From NCBI GenBank assembly GCA_040219355.1, contig JAVJSN010000002.1, forward strand, positions 62,001-126,000: a stretch of DNA of 64,000 bases, written 5' to 3'. How positions within the stretch are numbered: position 1 is the stretch's first letter; each line of letters begins with the position of its first letter. Of the stretch, positions 36,360-43,592 are shown piece by piece. The notes beneath the pieces are model-generated. The model saw only the letters and a program-made list of their open reading frames with translations, was not told the origin of the DNA and ran no database searches. This DNA is from MH13 sp040219355. Lineage in GTDB: Bacteria; Pseudomonadota; Alphaproteobacteria; Rhizobiales; MH13. Made by a program: the position numbers and the translations under genes.

Positions 36360-37016
36360 CTAGTGGTTCACCCCTGCATAGGCATCCTCGCCCCAGCGAC
36401 GCTCCACAGTGCTGTCGCGGCGGCAGGACGCACGGTAGAACTGATAGCGAAGCGGGTTCTCCAGGTAATAATTCTGGTGATAGTCCTCAGCTGGCCAGAA
36501 GCGGGGCGCATCGAGAATTTCGGTGACCACGGTTTCACCCAGCGCTTGGGAGGCGTTAGCGGCTGCAACTTCAGCAATGGCGCGTTGATCCTCGTCCAGC
36601 ACATAAATGGCAGTGGTGTAGGAGTGGCCGCGGTCGCAGAACTGGCCGCGATCATCCAGCGGATCGACGGTGCGGAAGAAGCTGTGGGCAAGCTCTTCGT
36701 AAGTCACGACCGTTGGATCAAAAATGATTTCCACCGCTTCGCGATCACCGGACCCGACATGGGTTTGATAGGTTGGGTTTGGCAAGCGACCGCCAATATA
36801 GCCCGATGTTGTTTCCAGCACGCCTTCCACATGGTCGAAGTCTTTTTCCACGCACCAAAAGCATCCACCGGCGAAGATCGCCGTTTGCGTTTCACCGACG
36901 GTGGTGCTGGCTGCGTCACTGGTGGTCGATTGGCCGTTGGCGGTGGAAGCAACAGCTAACCCGGCGAGCGCCGCCAGTGACAGGCCAAGGGTGGTGCGGC
37001 GGGAGAGAAGGGCCAT
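36360..37016 (-). CDS. msrA: Peptide-methionine (S)-S-oxide reductase, exported
   Basis: MsrA reduces methionine-S-sulfoxide in proteins. The catalytic motif GGCFWCVEKDFDHVEGV is intact, and the family stretch SGYIGGRLPNPTYQTHVGSGD... is present (quoted only in part). The 218-residue protein begins with SRRTTLGLSLAALAGLAV, a hydrophobic signal with an Arg-Arg pair that could be a Tat signal, cleaved near ANGQ. A periplasmic location is therefore likely, unlike cytoplasmic MsrA of E. coli. The C-terminal part contains cysteine in RASCRRDS that may act as a resolving residue. Confidence 0.92.
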   Translation of the reverse strand: MALLSRRTTLGLSLAALAGLAVASTANGQSTTSDAASTTVGETQTAIFAGGCFWCVEKDFDHVEGVLETTSGYIGGRLPNPTYQTHVGSGDREAVEIIFDPTVVTYEELAHSFFRTVDPLDDRGQFCDRGHSYTTAIYVLDEDQRAIAEVAAANASQALGETVVTEILDAPRFWPAEDYHQNYYLENPLRYQFYRASCRRDSTVERRWGEDAYAGVNH

Positions 37017-37109
37017 TATTGGTCTCCAAGATAAGTTTGGTGATCGCTATATGGTCCTTAAGCGCCCGCCGTGCCAATCGCGTTTGATCACGGCTGCGTT
37101 AGTGGCTCG

Positions 37110-38534
37110 TCAGGCCGAGCCGTCGGGAAGTGTTGGTGGCACGTTCTTCTGCTGGCTGCGACCAGACCAATCGATGCGTTGGGTTGTAAACATGGTCACG
37201 GCAAGAACGCCAAAGGCGAAGATTGAGCCGGCCAGCAAGGCATAGTCTTCCAGCCGCAGGAAAAGGTAGAGGACGCCGAAGACACCGGCGATAAGCGCGG
37301 CGACCAAACCGCCATACTTGGCACTGTCCAGTGAGCGGGCGCAGTAGGTGCCGATGAGCGCTGCCGTCGCAGTGCCTGCAAGCAAATAGGCGATGAGGAA
37401 GCCCAGATGTTCTGCAAGCGAAAGCAGCAGAATGTAAAACAACACCAGCGCCAGACCGACGAAAACATATTGCACAACGTGCACGCGCTTGGCGGTGCGC
37501 ACCTCAATCACAAAGACGGATAGGAACACAACGCCGATGAACAGGATCGCGTATTTCAGCGCTCTGTCGACAAGCGCATAATAGTCCACCGGCTGGAAGA
37601 AGCGTACACCGAATGCGTCCTGGTTAAGTTGATTGAGATAGTTGTTGCTGCCCAGTGTAAAGGCGAGCGGCACGGCGCGGGCCAAATGCGGCACTTGCCA
37701 TTGGGCGGAAAACCCAACCTCGGGATTAATGGTGCTAGCCTCTGGTAGCGCCGCGCCGGTGAAGGATGGATGCGGCCAGTTGCTAACGATGGAGGCGGTG
37801 GTGTCACGTGCCGCTGGGGCGATGAAGAGTGAATCAGACCCGTTGAGCGCCAAATCAATTCGGAAAGCAAAGCTGCGCGGGTTCACCAGAAAGAGGTTCG
37901 GTACGTGAATGCCGCTTAGGTTTCCGCCTGGATCGCGCGCTGGTGAAAAATTGGTTTCGTCGCGCACGGTGCCAGACAGCCCAAGGCTTGGCTCGAAGGC
38001 TCGGGTTTCGCCGTCCATCTGCAAAGTAACTGCGTTGCGGATGGCGCGCACGGAGGAAATGCCCAGCGACAGCCGGGCTTCGGCCCAGCGAAACCTTGCA
38101 TCAGCGGGCGCAACAGCGCTGCCAGCAGGTTCAGCGAAATTACCCTCAAACGTGATGTCGGAGCCATAGACGGTGACATCGAAAATGCCGCGTGAGCGCA
38201 CTTCCGTGGTCGCCTCGGCGGTGATGGTGAGGTCGTCGGGCAGAAAAACCGCCTCGCGCTTCACGGTTGTGATGGTTTCCTCATCATCGACGATGCGGGT
38301 CTCGTCCACCTCGTAGGGCACGGTGATAAACGGGCCAATCAGTCGCTGCGACCCGCCCCAGGTCTGGGCAATCTCGCGGGCCACATCGCGGGCGCGGTCC
38401 TCGCGCTCGGAGACCAAAAGCCAGATCAGCGAGGCTGGTATGAGCAGAAGCAGGCAGAGCAGGCCGAGAGTGAAAAACTTGAAGCCCGGCGAGCGCATAA
38501 AACGCCCCGAGGCATCAACGAAAGTGGTTGTCAT
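37110..38534 (-). CDS. creD: Inner-membrane protein CreD
   Basis: CreD is an inner-membrane protein of the CreBC stress response regulon in enterobacteria; its molecular role is not well defined. The 474-residue protein has one N-terminal membrane helix (about residues 17-42), a large periplasmic domain (about 43-320, with VPYEVDETRIVDDEE and FSAQWQVPHLAR) and about five C-terminal helices. The NQDAFGVRFFQPVDYYALV... segment, near residue 310, is characteristic. No creBC genes are visible in the window, so regulation by that pair is not shown here. Confidence 0.88.
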   Translation of the reverse strand: MTTTFVDASGRFMRSPGFKFFTLGLLCLLLLIPASLIWLLVSEREDRARDVAREIAQTWGGSQRLIGPFITVPYEVDETRIVDDEETITTVKREAVFLPDDLTITAEATTEVRSRGIFDVTVYGSDITFEGNFAEPAGSAVAPADARFRWAEARLSLGISSVRAIRNAVTLQMDGETRAFEPSLGLSGTVRDETNFSPARDPGGNLSGIHVPNLFLVNPRSFAFRIDLALNGSDSLFIAPAARDTTASIVSNWPHPSFTGAALPEASTINPEVGFSAQWQVPHLARAVPLAFTLGSNNYLNQLNQDAFGVRFFQPVDYYALVDRALKYAILFIGVVFLSVFVIEVRTAKRVHVVQYVFVGLALVLFYILLLSLAEHLGFLIAYLLAGTATAALIGTYCARSLDSAKYGGLVAALIAGVFGVLYLFLRLEDYALLAGSIFAFGVLAVTMFTTQRIDWSGRSQQKNVPPTLPDGSA

Positions 38535-38810
38535 GGAAAATGTCGCCTAATCGTTCGCACGTCTTATCTGGCGTGCTTGCGCCCCGGCGAAGATGGCTAG
38601 AGACCAATTGTGGCAGAGGTTGGCGTCACGTGAGGTGAGATTCAGGTTAGGTTTGGGCGCGGATGGGCTGCAAGCACAAAGCAGAAGGGGCGCAGTTGGG
38701 CCATAGGCCCAGAGCAAGGAAAATGGCGTTAGGCGCACCCTAGCTAGTGCACACCAATGAGTGGACACGGCCCGCTTGGCCGATAGAGTGGTATGACAAG
38801 GAGCTTGCCC

Positions 38811-39077
38811 ATGCGCTGCAACCATCGCGACCAGATAAAACTCGATTTGCCCAGTGACGAGGCTAAACAGGGCGCGGTTTGCCAAGCATGCCAGGAGATC
38901 GGTGGCACCTGGGTGCACCTGCGCATGTGCATGACCTGCGGCAGAGTTGGCTGCTGCGACGATAGCCCCCACCGCCATGCCCGTGCCCACGCGGAATCCG
39001 ATGACCACCCCATTATCACATCCTATGAGATGGGCGAGCGTTGGCGCTACTGCTTTATCGACAACAAGCTGGTTTGA
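38811..39077 (+). CDS. UBP-type zinc-finger protein
   Basis: An 88-residue protein that is almost entirely a UBP-type (ZnF-UBP) zinc finger: CNHRDQ, CQACQ, CMTCGRVGCCDDSPHRHA and HAESDDHP supply the Cys/His pattern of that fold. Bacterial free-standing versions are common but have no known partner. AAGGAG lies 7 bases before the ATG at 38811, which fixes that start over 38793. The 258-base gap to creD and 220-base gap to the transglycosylase show no other gene. Confidence 0.82.
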   Translation: MRCNHRDQIKLDLPSDEAKQGAVCQACQEIGGTWVHLRMCMTCGRVGCCDDSPHRHARAHAESDDHPIITSYEMGERWRYCFIDNKLV

Positions 39078-39297
39078 TTCTTGGGTGGCTGAGCGCTGTT
39101 ATCTTGGTGACTTATCATGCCTCACCCTAGTGGCTGTGCTGCGCGCTTAGGCCGGGGTTCATCCTCAAGGCTCATCGGTATTAACGCGTCTGGCCTTGGC
39201 CGGGAGAAGCCGAATTATGGTATCGATGAATGTATGCAGATGCGGTACAGGTAGGTGTCGGTTTGATCATGGATCATCCGGATTGATGGAGACTAAA

Positions 39298-40143
39298 ATG
39301 ACACCAAAACGGATCACCCTGCATCGCGTTGCCTGCATTGTTGGGGCGTTACTTGCCACGCCAGCATTCCTCGCGACATCAGCCATGGCTGCCTCTTGCA
39401 TTACCAATCAAGGGCAGTTTGAGGCCTATAAACAGCAGCTGGCGCAACAGGCTGCCTCGTTCGGCGTCGGGCAGAACGGTTTGCAGGCATTACAGCAGGC
39501 GCGGCTATCAGGCATCACTTGGCGGTTTGAATCAAACCCAGCCTCTCAATCCGGTACGCGCCACCGCAGTCCTGAACAGTTTTTGACCAGCCGGTTTTCC
39601 AGCGTCAGTTCCTTTGTTTCTGGCGCCCAACAAAAGCTGCAGCAGAGCGCCGGATTTTTCCAGGCCATTGAACAGCGTTACGGCGTGCCGGGGTCAATTC
39701 TAGTCGCGATTTGGGGCTATGAGACCAATTGGGGCGGCTATACCGGCGACACGCCCATCGTGTCCGGCGCTGTAACGTTGGCGTCCTATTGCCGTCGCCA
39801 TCCGCGTTTTGAAGATGATGCGATCGCCGCCCTGCAACTTGTCGATCAGGGGCTCATTTCCGGCAACAGCCGCGGTGGTCCCTCGGGTGAACTGGGGCAC
39901 ATGCAGTTTTTGGCCGGCAACTGGGTTCGCTTTGCTGTGGACGGCAGTGGCGATGGCCGCGCTGACCCCAACAATTCGGCTGATGCCCTGGCAACCGCAG
40001 CGAACATGCTGCGCAGCAATGGTTGGCAGGCTGGCGGCTCTTTCGCTGAAGGGTCGGCCAATTTCCGTGTTTTGTCGGCGTGGAACGACAGCGGCAACTA
40101 TCAGCGGGCCATCGCTTACGCTGCCGGTTTGATTGATCAGTAG
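39298..40143 (+). CDS. Lytic murein transglycosylase, MltB/SLT_2 type
   Basis: A 281-residue secreted protein that cleaves peptidoglycan to anhydromuropeptides. An N-terminal signal peptide (about residues 12-32, cleaved near AMAAS) precedes the SLT_2 domain. The catalytic Glu is in IWGYETNWGGYTGD; the downstream SGELGHMQFLAGNWVRFAVDG and NSADALATAANMLRSNGW match MltB-type enzymes. No C-terminal peptidoglycan-binding domain is present. The ATG at 39298, preceded by GGAG, is preferred to upstream starts. It is the last chromosomal gene before the accessory island. Confidence 0.87.
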   Translation: MTPKRITLHRVACIVGALLATPAFLATSAMAASCITNQGQFEAYKQQLAQQAASFGVGQNGLQALQQARLSGITWRFESNPASQSGTRHRSPEQFLTSRFSSVSSFVSGAQQKLQQSAGFFQAIEQRYGVPGSILVAIWGYETNWGGYTGDTPIVSGAVTLASYCRRHPRFEDDAIAALQLVDQGLISGNSRGGPSGELGHMQFLAGNWVRFAVDGSGDGRADPNNSADALATAANMLRSNGWQAGGSFAEGSANFRVLSAWNDSGNYQRAIAYAAGLIDQ

Positions 40144-40256
40144 GCGGGGTTTTCGGCTAGCTGCGAGCAGATAGCGGAACGAAAACCGAAAATCGCAGCG
40201 GCGTTTGAACCTAAAGCGCCGAGCAAGAGGGCGAGCGACTATCCACGCTGCTAACC

Positions 40257-40375
40257 GTCATCCCGGCCGTCACGCCACGCGTGCGAGCCGGGACCTATGC
40301 CTGAGGCTTATCGGCTTTCATTGCGGTGGCGGAAAGCTCGTCGGAATGGATCACCGCCATAAGGGCGAGGATGAC
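40257..40375. repeat. REP/RIME-like dispersed repeat
   Basis: The element starts GTCATCC and ends GGATGAC. Its right end, GGAATGGATCACCGCCATAA followed by GGGCGAGGATGAC, recurs with two or three changes at 63476-63508. The pattern matches intergenic palindromic repeats common in Hyphomicrobiales genomes. Confidence 0.7.
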
Positions 40376-40449
40376 GGTGGAGATGAGTGGATATAAGGTG
40401 GGCAACGTGCTTTGCCCGTTTGATTCTACAACCTGCATCACCTCTAGGC

Positions 40450-40477
40450 GTCATCCTCGGGCTTGACCCGAGGATCC
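40450..40477. repeat. Palindromic hairpin, REP-like
   Basis: GTCATCCTCGGGCTTGACCC then GAGGATCC forms a hairpin (arms GGATCCTCGGG-type, loop CTTGA). It is the usual end of a rhizobial palindromic repeat; the other half seems to be at 45397-45427. Confidence 0.6.
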
Positions 40478-40481
40478 AATC

Positions 40482-40489
40482 CAAAATTG
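40482..40489. repeat. Left 8-bp target-site duplication of the IS element
   Basis: CAAAATTG, identical to 43481-43488 on the far side of the element. Confidence 0.85.
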
Positions 40490-40515
40490 GGGGCCTATAT
40501 ACGTGTGTGACCCAT
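40490..40515. repeat. Left terminal inverted repeat of the IS element
   Basis: The 26 bases beginning GGGGCCTATATACGTG match the reverse complement of 43455-43480 exactly. Confidence 0.9.
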
Positions 40516-40543
40516 TGACTTGGGTCACGTAAACACCTAAGAT
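40507..40543 (+). promoter_or_regulatory. Transposase promoter with palindrome around the -35 box
   Basis: A -35 TTGACT (40515-40520) and -10 TAAGAT (40538-40543) are separated by 17 bases, a good vegetative-sigma spacing, 26 bases before the transposase ATG, which has GGAG 8 bases upstream. The -35 box is the loop of a perfect 8-bp inverted repeat, GTGACCCA...TGGGTCAC (40507-40514 and 40521-40528). The left arm lies within the terminal inverted repeat. A protein binding here could repress the transposase. Confidence 0.65.
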
Positions 40544-40568
40544 GTAGTCATCGAATGGAGCCGATGAC

Positions 40569-41489
40569 ATGACTGCGCAATTCAATAGTCTCTTTGACAT
40601 GATGGAAGCCTTCCCGGATGAACAGTCCGCGATTGACCATCTCCGCGCTATCCGCTGGGGCGCAAGCGACGAAAACGCGTATTGCCCGCATTGTGGCTCG
40701 ACCCGTGTCAATCACTTCAAGGACGGCAAGAACCACAAGTGCGGCGATTGCCGTAAGCGGTTCTCAATCAAGGTTGGCACCATCTTTGAAGACAGCAAGA
40801 TACCGCTCCGCAAGTGGTTTATGGCTGTCTGGCTGATCACCTCACACAAGAAGGGTGTGGCCAGTACAACGCTCGCGCGAGACATCAAGGTCACTCAAAA
40901 GACCGCTTGGTTTATGCTGCACCGTCTTCGTCACGCGGTCCGCACCAAATCATTCAACGCGCCTCTCGATGGTACGGTTGAGGTCGATGAGACGTTTGTG
41001 GGCGGCAAGGAAAAAAACAAACACGCGAACAAGAAACAGCGCTCAGGGCGCGGCCCGGTCGGCAAGGCGGTTGTATGGGGCGCACTCAAGCGCGATGGCG
41101 AGTTTCGCGCCGAGCACATTGAAAGCCTGCGTGACGTTAAAGGCCATGTCTATGAAACTGTGCAACCCGGCGCGACGGTGATCACGGACGAATATGCAGG
41201 CTACAGGGGCCTTGTTGCGGACTACTGGCACAAGACGGTCAATCACTCGGCTGGCCAGTATGCGCACACTGGCAACTACTACCACACCAACGGGATTGAG
41301 GGTGCATGGTCGCTGATCAAGCGGCAAATCTATGGCATTCACCACTGGATTTCAGACAAGCACCTCAAGCGCTATCTTGCTGAAATGACGTGGCGATACA
41401 ATCGGCGCGACATGGATGAGGGTGAGCGCCTTAATGTGTTGCTGTCTAACGTAGAAGGCCGTCTCCGATACAAGGAACTGATTGCATGA
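40569..41489 (+). CDS. IS1595-family (ISXO2-like) transposase
   Basis: A 306-residue DDE-type transposase. The N-terminal zinc ribbon is YCPHCGSTRVNHF followed by HKCGDCRKRFS (about residues 38-65), then a helix-turn-helix stretch KKGVASTTLARDIKVTQKTA. The catalytic core follows with acidic residues in TVEVDETFVGG and VITDEYAGY and the third position in TNGIEGAWSLIKRQIYG, the order of the IS1595 family. The reading frame is complete. The ATGA of its end overlaps the start of the P63C gene, so translation of the two is coupled. Confidence 0.93.
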   Translation: MTAQFNSLFDMMEAFPDEQSAIDHLRAIRWGASDENAYCPHCGSTRVNHFKDGKNHKCGDCRKRFSIKVGTIFEDSKIPLRKWFMAVWLITSHKKGVASTTLARDIKVTQKTAWFMLHRLRHAVRTKSFNAPLDGTVEVDETFVGGKEKNKHANKKQRSGRGPVGKAVVWGALKRDGEFRAEHIESLRDVKGHVYETVQPGATVITDEYAGYRGLVADYWHKTVNHSAGQYAHTGNYYHTNGIEGAWSLIKRQIYGIHHWISDKHLKRYLAEMTWRYNRRDMDEGERLNVLLSNVEGRLRYKELIA

Positions 41490-42532
41490 CAGATCGAAAA
41501 CGCGAGGGACCTTTCGGGCTAGACATGGACTTTGACGAAGCGCTACAGCGCTTTGCAAAAACAGACCCGAAGGAAATCACCCCAGACGCCAATAATATCA
41601 GAGCGTTAGCCCCGACAAGGGGGTCAAAGGAAATCACCCCCCAAGGTGAGCTTGATCTTGGAATTGAGATGGAGAGGGACGTTGGGGGCATCGGGATGGG
41701 CGTCTTGGGAGACGGGACCCCTTATCTCAACCAACGCGGCCTAGCTGTCCTTTGCGGCGTGCAGAACGCACATATCGGCACCATCAGTTCGCAGTGGAAC
41801 GAAGACCCGCCTAAACCTCGAATAGCTTCAATCAAGTCCGTTTTGGAGAAGGCAGGGTACGTCGCGCACAAGGCGCACATCGAGATCATGCACAAGGGCG
41901 TTGTACACTATTGCTACCCATCCGAAGTGTGCCTTGCGGTTCTGGAGTACTACGCATTTGACGCTGGAACGAACGTGCAAGAGCAGGCACGTGATAACTT
42001 CCGCCTCTTGGCCGGGTCCAAGCTCCGCGAACTGATTTACAGCCAGCTTGGCTACGATCCGACAGGGCAATATGCAGATCGCTTCGCTAAGTGGCACGAG
42101 CGGATCGAACTCAATCACCAGTCAGCCCCCAAAGGCTTTTTCTCTGTATTCAATGAGGCTCATACAATTATCTACGAAATGATCCAAGCGGGGGCGGATA
42201 TCGGAGAAAAGACGGTCGTTGATATCTCAATTGGGCAGCACTGGAGTCGCTTCTGGGACGAAAACAACATTGCTGCAAGGCATGGTGCGCGCATGAAGTA
42301 CCCGCACCGATATCCTGAGTCGCACCCGCAGGCCCAATCGAACCCACAAGAGGCATGGTGCTACCCTCTGTCTGCCCTAGGCGACTATCGGCAGTGGTTG
42401 CAGGACACGTACATAGAAGACGGCAGGTTCGCCAAGTATTTGGACGGGAAGGTCAAGAGAGGCGACCTGCCGCCATCTGTGGCACAGTTGGCCATTGACG
42501 CGGTAGAACAACGAATGCTGCCGTCATCATAG
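41486..42532 (+). CDS. P63C-domain protein, IS cargo
   Basis: A 348-residue soluble protein. About residues 195-285 (KGFFSVFNEAHTIIYEMIQA, then KTVVDISIGQHWSRFW) match the P63C domain, a family found in phages and mobile elements without a known function. The N-terminal region has the short tandem KEITP repeat (residues about 29 and 48) and an acidic segment. The middle (GTPYLNQRGLAVLCGVQN) resembles a DNA-binding or KilA-N/Rha-like region, but this is not certain. Its start overlaps the transposase stop (ATGA), and its stop overlaps by 6 bases the convergent stop of the metallopeptidase gene. It may assist or regulate transposition. Confidence 0.75.
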   Translation: MTDRKREGPFGLDMDFDEALQRFAKTDPKEITPDANNIRALAPTRGSKEITPQGELDLGIEMERDVGGIGMGVLGDGTPYLNQRGLAVLCGVQNAHIGTISSQWNEDPPKPRIASIKSVLEKAGYVAHKAHIEIMHKGVVHYCYPSEVCLAVLEYYAFDAGTNVQEQARDNFRLLAGSKLRELIYSQLGYDPTGQYADRFAKWHERIELNHQSAPKGFFSVFNEAHTIIYEMIQAGADIGEKTVVDISIGQHWSRFWDENNIAARHGARMKYPHRYPESHPQAQSNPQEAWCYPLSALGDYRQWLQDTYIEDGRFAKYLDGKVKRGDLPPSVAQLAIDAVEQRMLPSS

Positions 42533-43066
42533 GTCAGGGTAGCGCTCTGCCATCTCTTGCCGCCTAGTTGGCATACCTATGCGGATGCGCATAGCGTCTT
42601 CTGACACGTTGAACGCTCTCGCCATATCTGCAACCCCACGATCAGGATTGCCCTCTTGATATCGTCGGATTGCATCACGGGGCATTAGCAGGTTGGCTGC
42701 AAACGCATTTGCCTGCTTTTCATGATGGGGCTCAAGTGGCGTTTGATCATAAACAGTTTGATCGGGCGCGCGGTAGGCGGGCGTGTCCGACACACCATCA
42801 CCGATAAGCGACTTGTGATAAATGAAATGTCCAAGCTCGTGCGCAATGGTGAAACGCTGTCGGACTGGCGGCTCATTCTTATTGGCGACAATGAAATAGC
42901 GGCCCGCACCATCCCGTTGTATTTTCCCTGACACCCCATCAGGCAAATCACCCAATGAAACACGCACGCCTGCCGCTTCTGCAGCAGCGATCACGTCAAC
43001 CGGAATGTTGTCTGCAAAGTCCATAATCAGATCAAGATTGGACTCAATTTGTATCTTGTTCACCAT
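42527..43066 (-). CDS. ImmA/IrrE-family metallo-endopeptidase, IS cargo
   Basis: A 179-residue zinc peptidase of the ImmA/IrrE family. The zinc motif is RFTIAHELGHFIYHKSLI (HExxH) and the downstream KQANAFAANLLMPRDAIRR gives the third ligand and the family's typical C-terminal helix. Members cleave phage or mobile-element repressors, such as ImmR, or the radiation-response repressor DdrO. The ATG at 43066 overlaps by 23 bases the end of the membrane-protein gene upstream, so the two are coupled. No classical HTH repressor partner lies beside it within the element; the target is unknown. Confidence 0.85.
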   Translation of the reverse strand: MVNKIQIESNLDLIMDFADNIPVDVIAAAEAAGVRVSLGDLPDGVSGKIQRDGAGRYFIVANKNEPPVRQRFTIAHELGHFIYHKSLIGDGVSDTPAYRAPDQTVYDQTPLEPHHEKQANAFAANLLMPRDAIRRYQEGNPDRGVADMARAFNVSEDAMRIRIGMPTRRQEMAERYPDL

Positions 43067-43397
43067 AGTCCCCTCCCTTCCTGACTTCACTGTCAATGGC
43101 TTCTACCAATTTGCGAACTTCGTCTGGCAGCTCATCATTAATGTGGGATTTGAGTAGCTGCTTGGCAATCTCTCGGCACTCATTGCGCGCTGTTTCTTCT
43201 GCTACTTTTTTGGCGCGATATCGAACTTCTAGAAACCCGAAGATACCGCCAAAGACTAAAATAATGGCAAGTGCAGCCAGCACAGCGGATACAAAATCTA
43301 GACGCCCAAGTTGGCCTGAAAGCATGATGGCATCAGAACCCTCCGCGCGGTCAATCAACGATTGCAGTTCGTCTTTCATTTCTTGGACTGATGCCAT
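43044..43397 (-). CDS. Small membrane protein, IS cargo
   Basis: A 117-residue protein with one strong membrane helix (about residues 35-56, SAVLAALAIILVFGGIFGFL) after a short charged N-terminus, and a long charged helical C-terminal tail (AKKVAEETARNECREIAKQL) that looks like a coiled coil. Topology suggests a cytoplasmic tail. No domain is recognised. It is the first gene of the minus-strand pair, overlapping the ImmA/IrrE-type gene; its promoter must lie between 43397 and the right inverted repeat. Such a pair could act as a membrane-linked effector plus protease, but that is inference. Confidence 0.65.
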   Translation of the reverse strand: MASVQEMKDELQSLIDRAEGSDAIMLSGQLGRLDFVSAVLAALAIILVFGGIFGFLEVRYRAKKVAEETARNECREIAKQLLKSHINDELPDEVRKLVEAIDSEVRKGGDYGEQDTN

Positions 43398-43454
43398 CAC
43401 CGACCCCTGCGACCGTTTCGCGAAAGCGTATCAGAATCTCTTGCAATCACCTAT

Positions 43455-43480
43455 ATGGGTCACACACGTATATAGGCCCC
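43455..43480. repeat. Right terminal inverted repeat of the IS element
   Basis: Exact reverse complement of 40490-40515. Confidence 0.9.
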
Positions 43481-43488
43481 CAAAATTG
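43481..43488. repeat. Right 8-bp target-site duplication of the IS element
   Basis: CAAAATTG, identical to 40482-40489. Confidence 0.85.
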
Positions 43489-43592
43489 ATCTGCTTCTAC
43501 AATGGACATGAAGTAGATAGTGAATCCTGCTGAGCAGGACGAAGCATTTTTAGTATTCATGAATACTCACAGATCAAAAAAGAAAAATTTTC

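Larger units (their letters stand above)
40144..40489. other. Intergenic stretch with two REP-like repeats, left of the IS element
   Basis: No gene is supported here. It holds the repeat at 40257-40375, the hairpin at 40450-40477 and, at its right edge, the 8-bp left target duplication of the IS1595-family element (40482-40489). Confidence 0.6.
40490..43480. mobile_element. IS1595-family (ISXO2-like) element with cargo, 2,991 bp
   Basis: Both ends are resolved. The 26-bp inverted repeats (40490-40515 and 43455-43480, outer end GGGGCCTATATACGTGTGTG) are identical. The flanking 8-bp direct repeats CAAAATTG (40482-40489 and 43481-43488) are also identical; 8 bp is the duplication length known for ISXO2-like members of IS1595. 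Inside are a transposase gene and three cargo genes: a P63C-domain protein on the plus strand, and an ImmA/IrrE-type peptidase plus a membrane protein on the minus strand. Perfect ends and duplications suggest a recent, possibly still functional insertion. It falls in non-coding DNA. Confidence 0.9.

Noticed and set aside
40490..43480. Prophage remnant
   Set aside because: P63C and ImmA/IrrE proteins are often phage-linked, but no integrase, structural or replication gene is present and the unit has perfect IS1595 ends and target duplications.
40482..43488. Gene disrupted by the IS insertion
   Set aside because: Joining the flanks across the 8-bp duplication gives non-coding sequence with no open frame running through the site.
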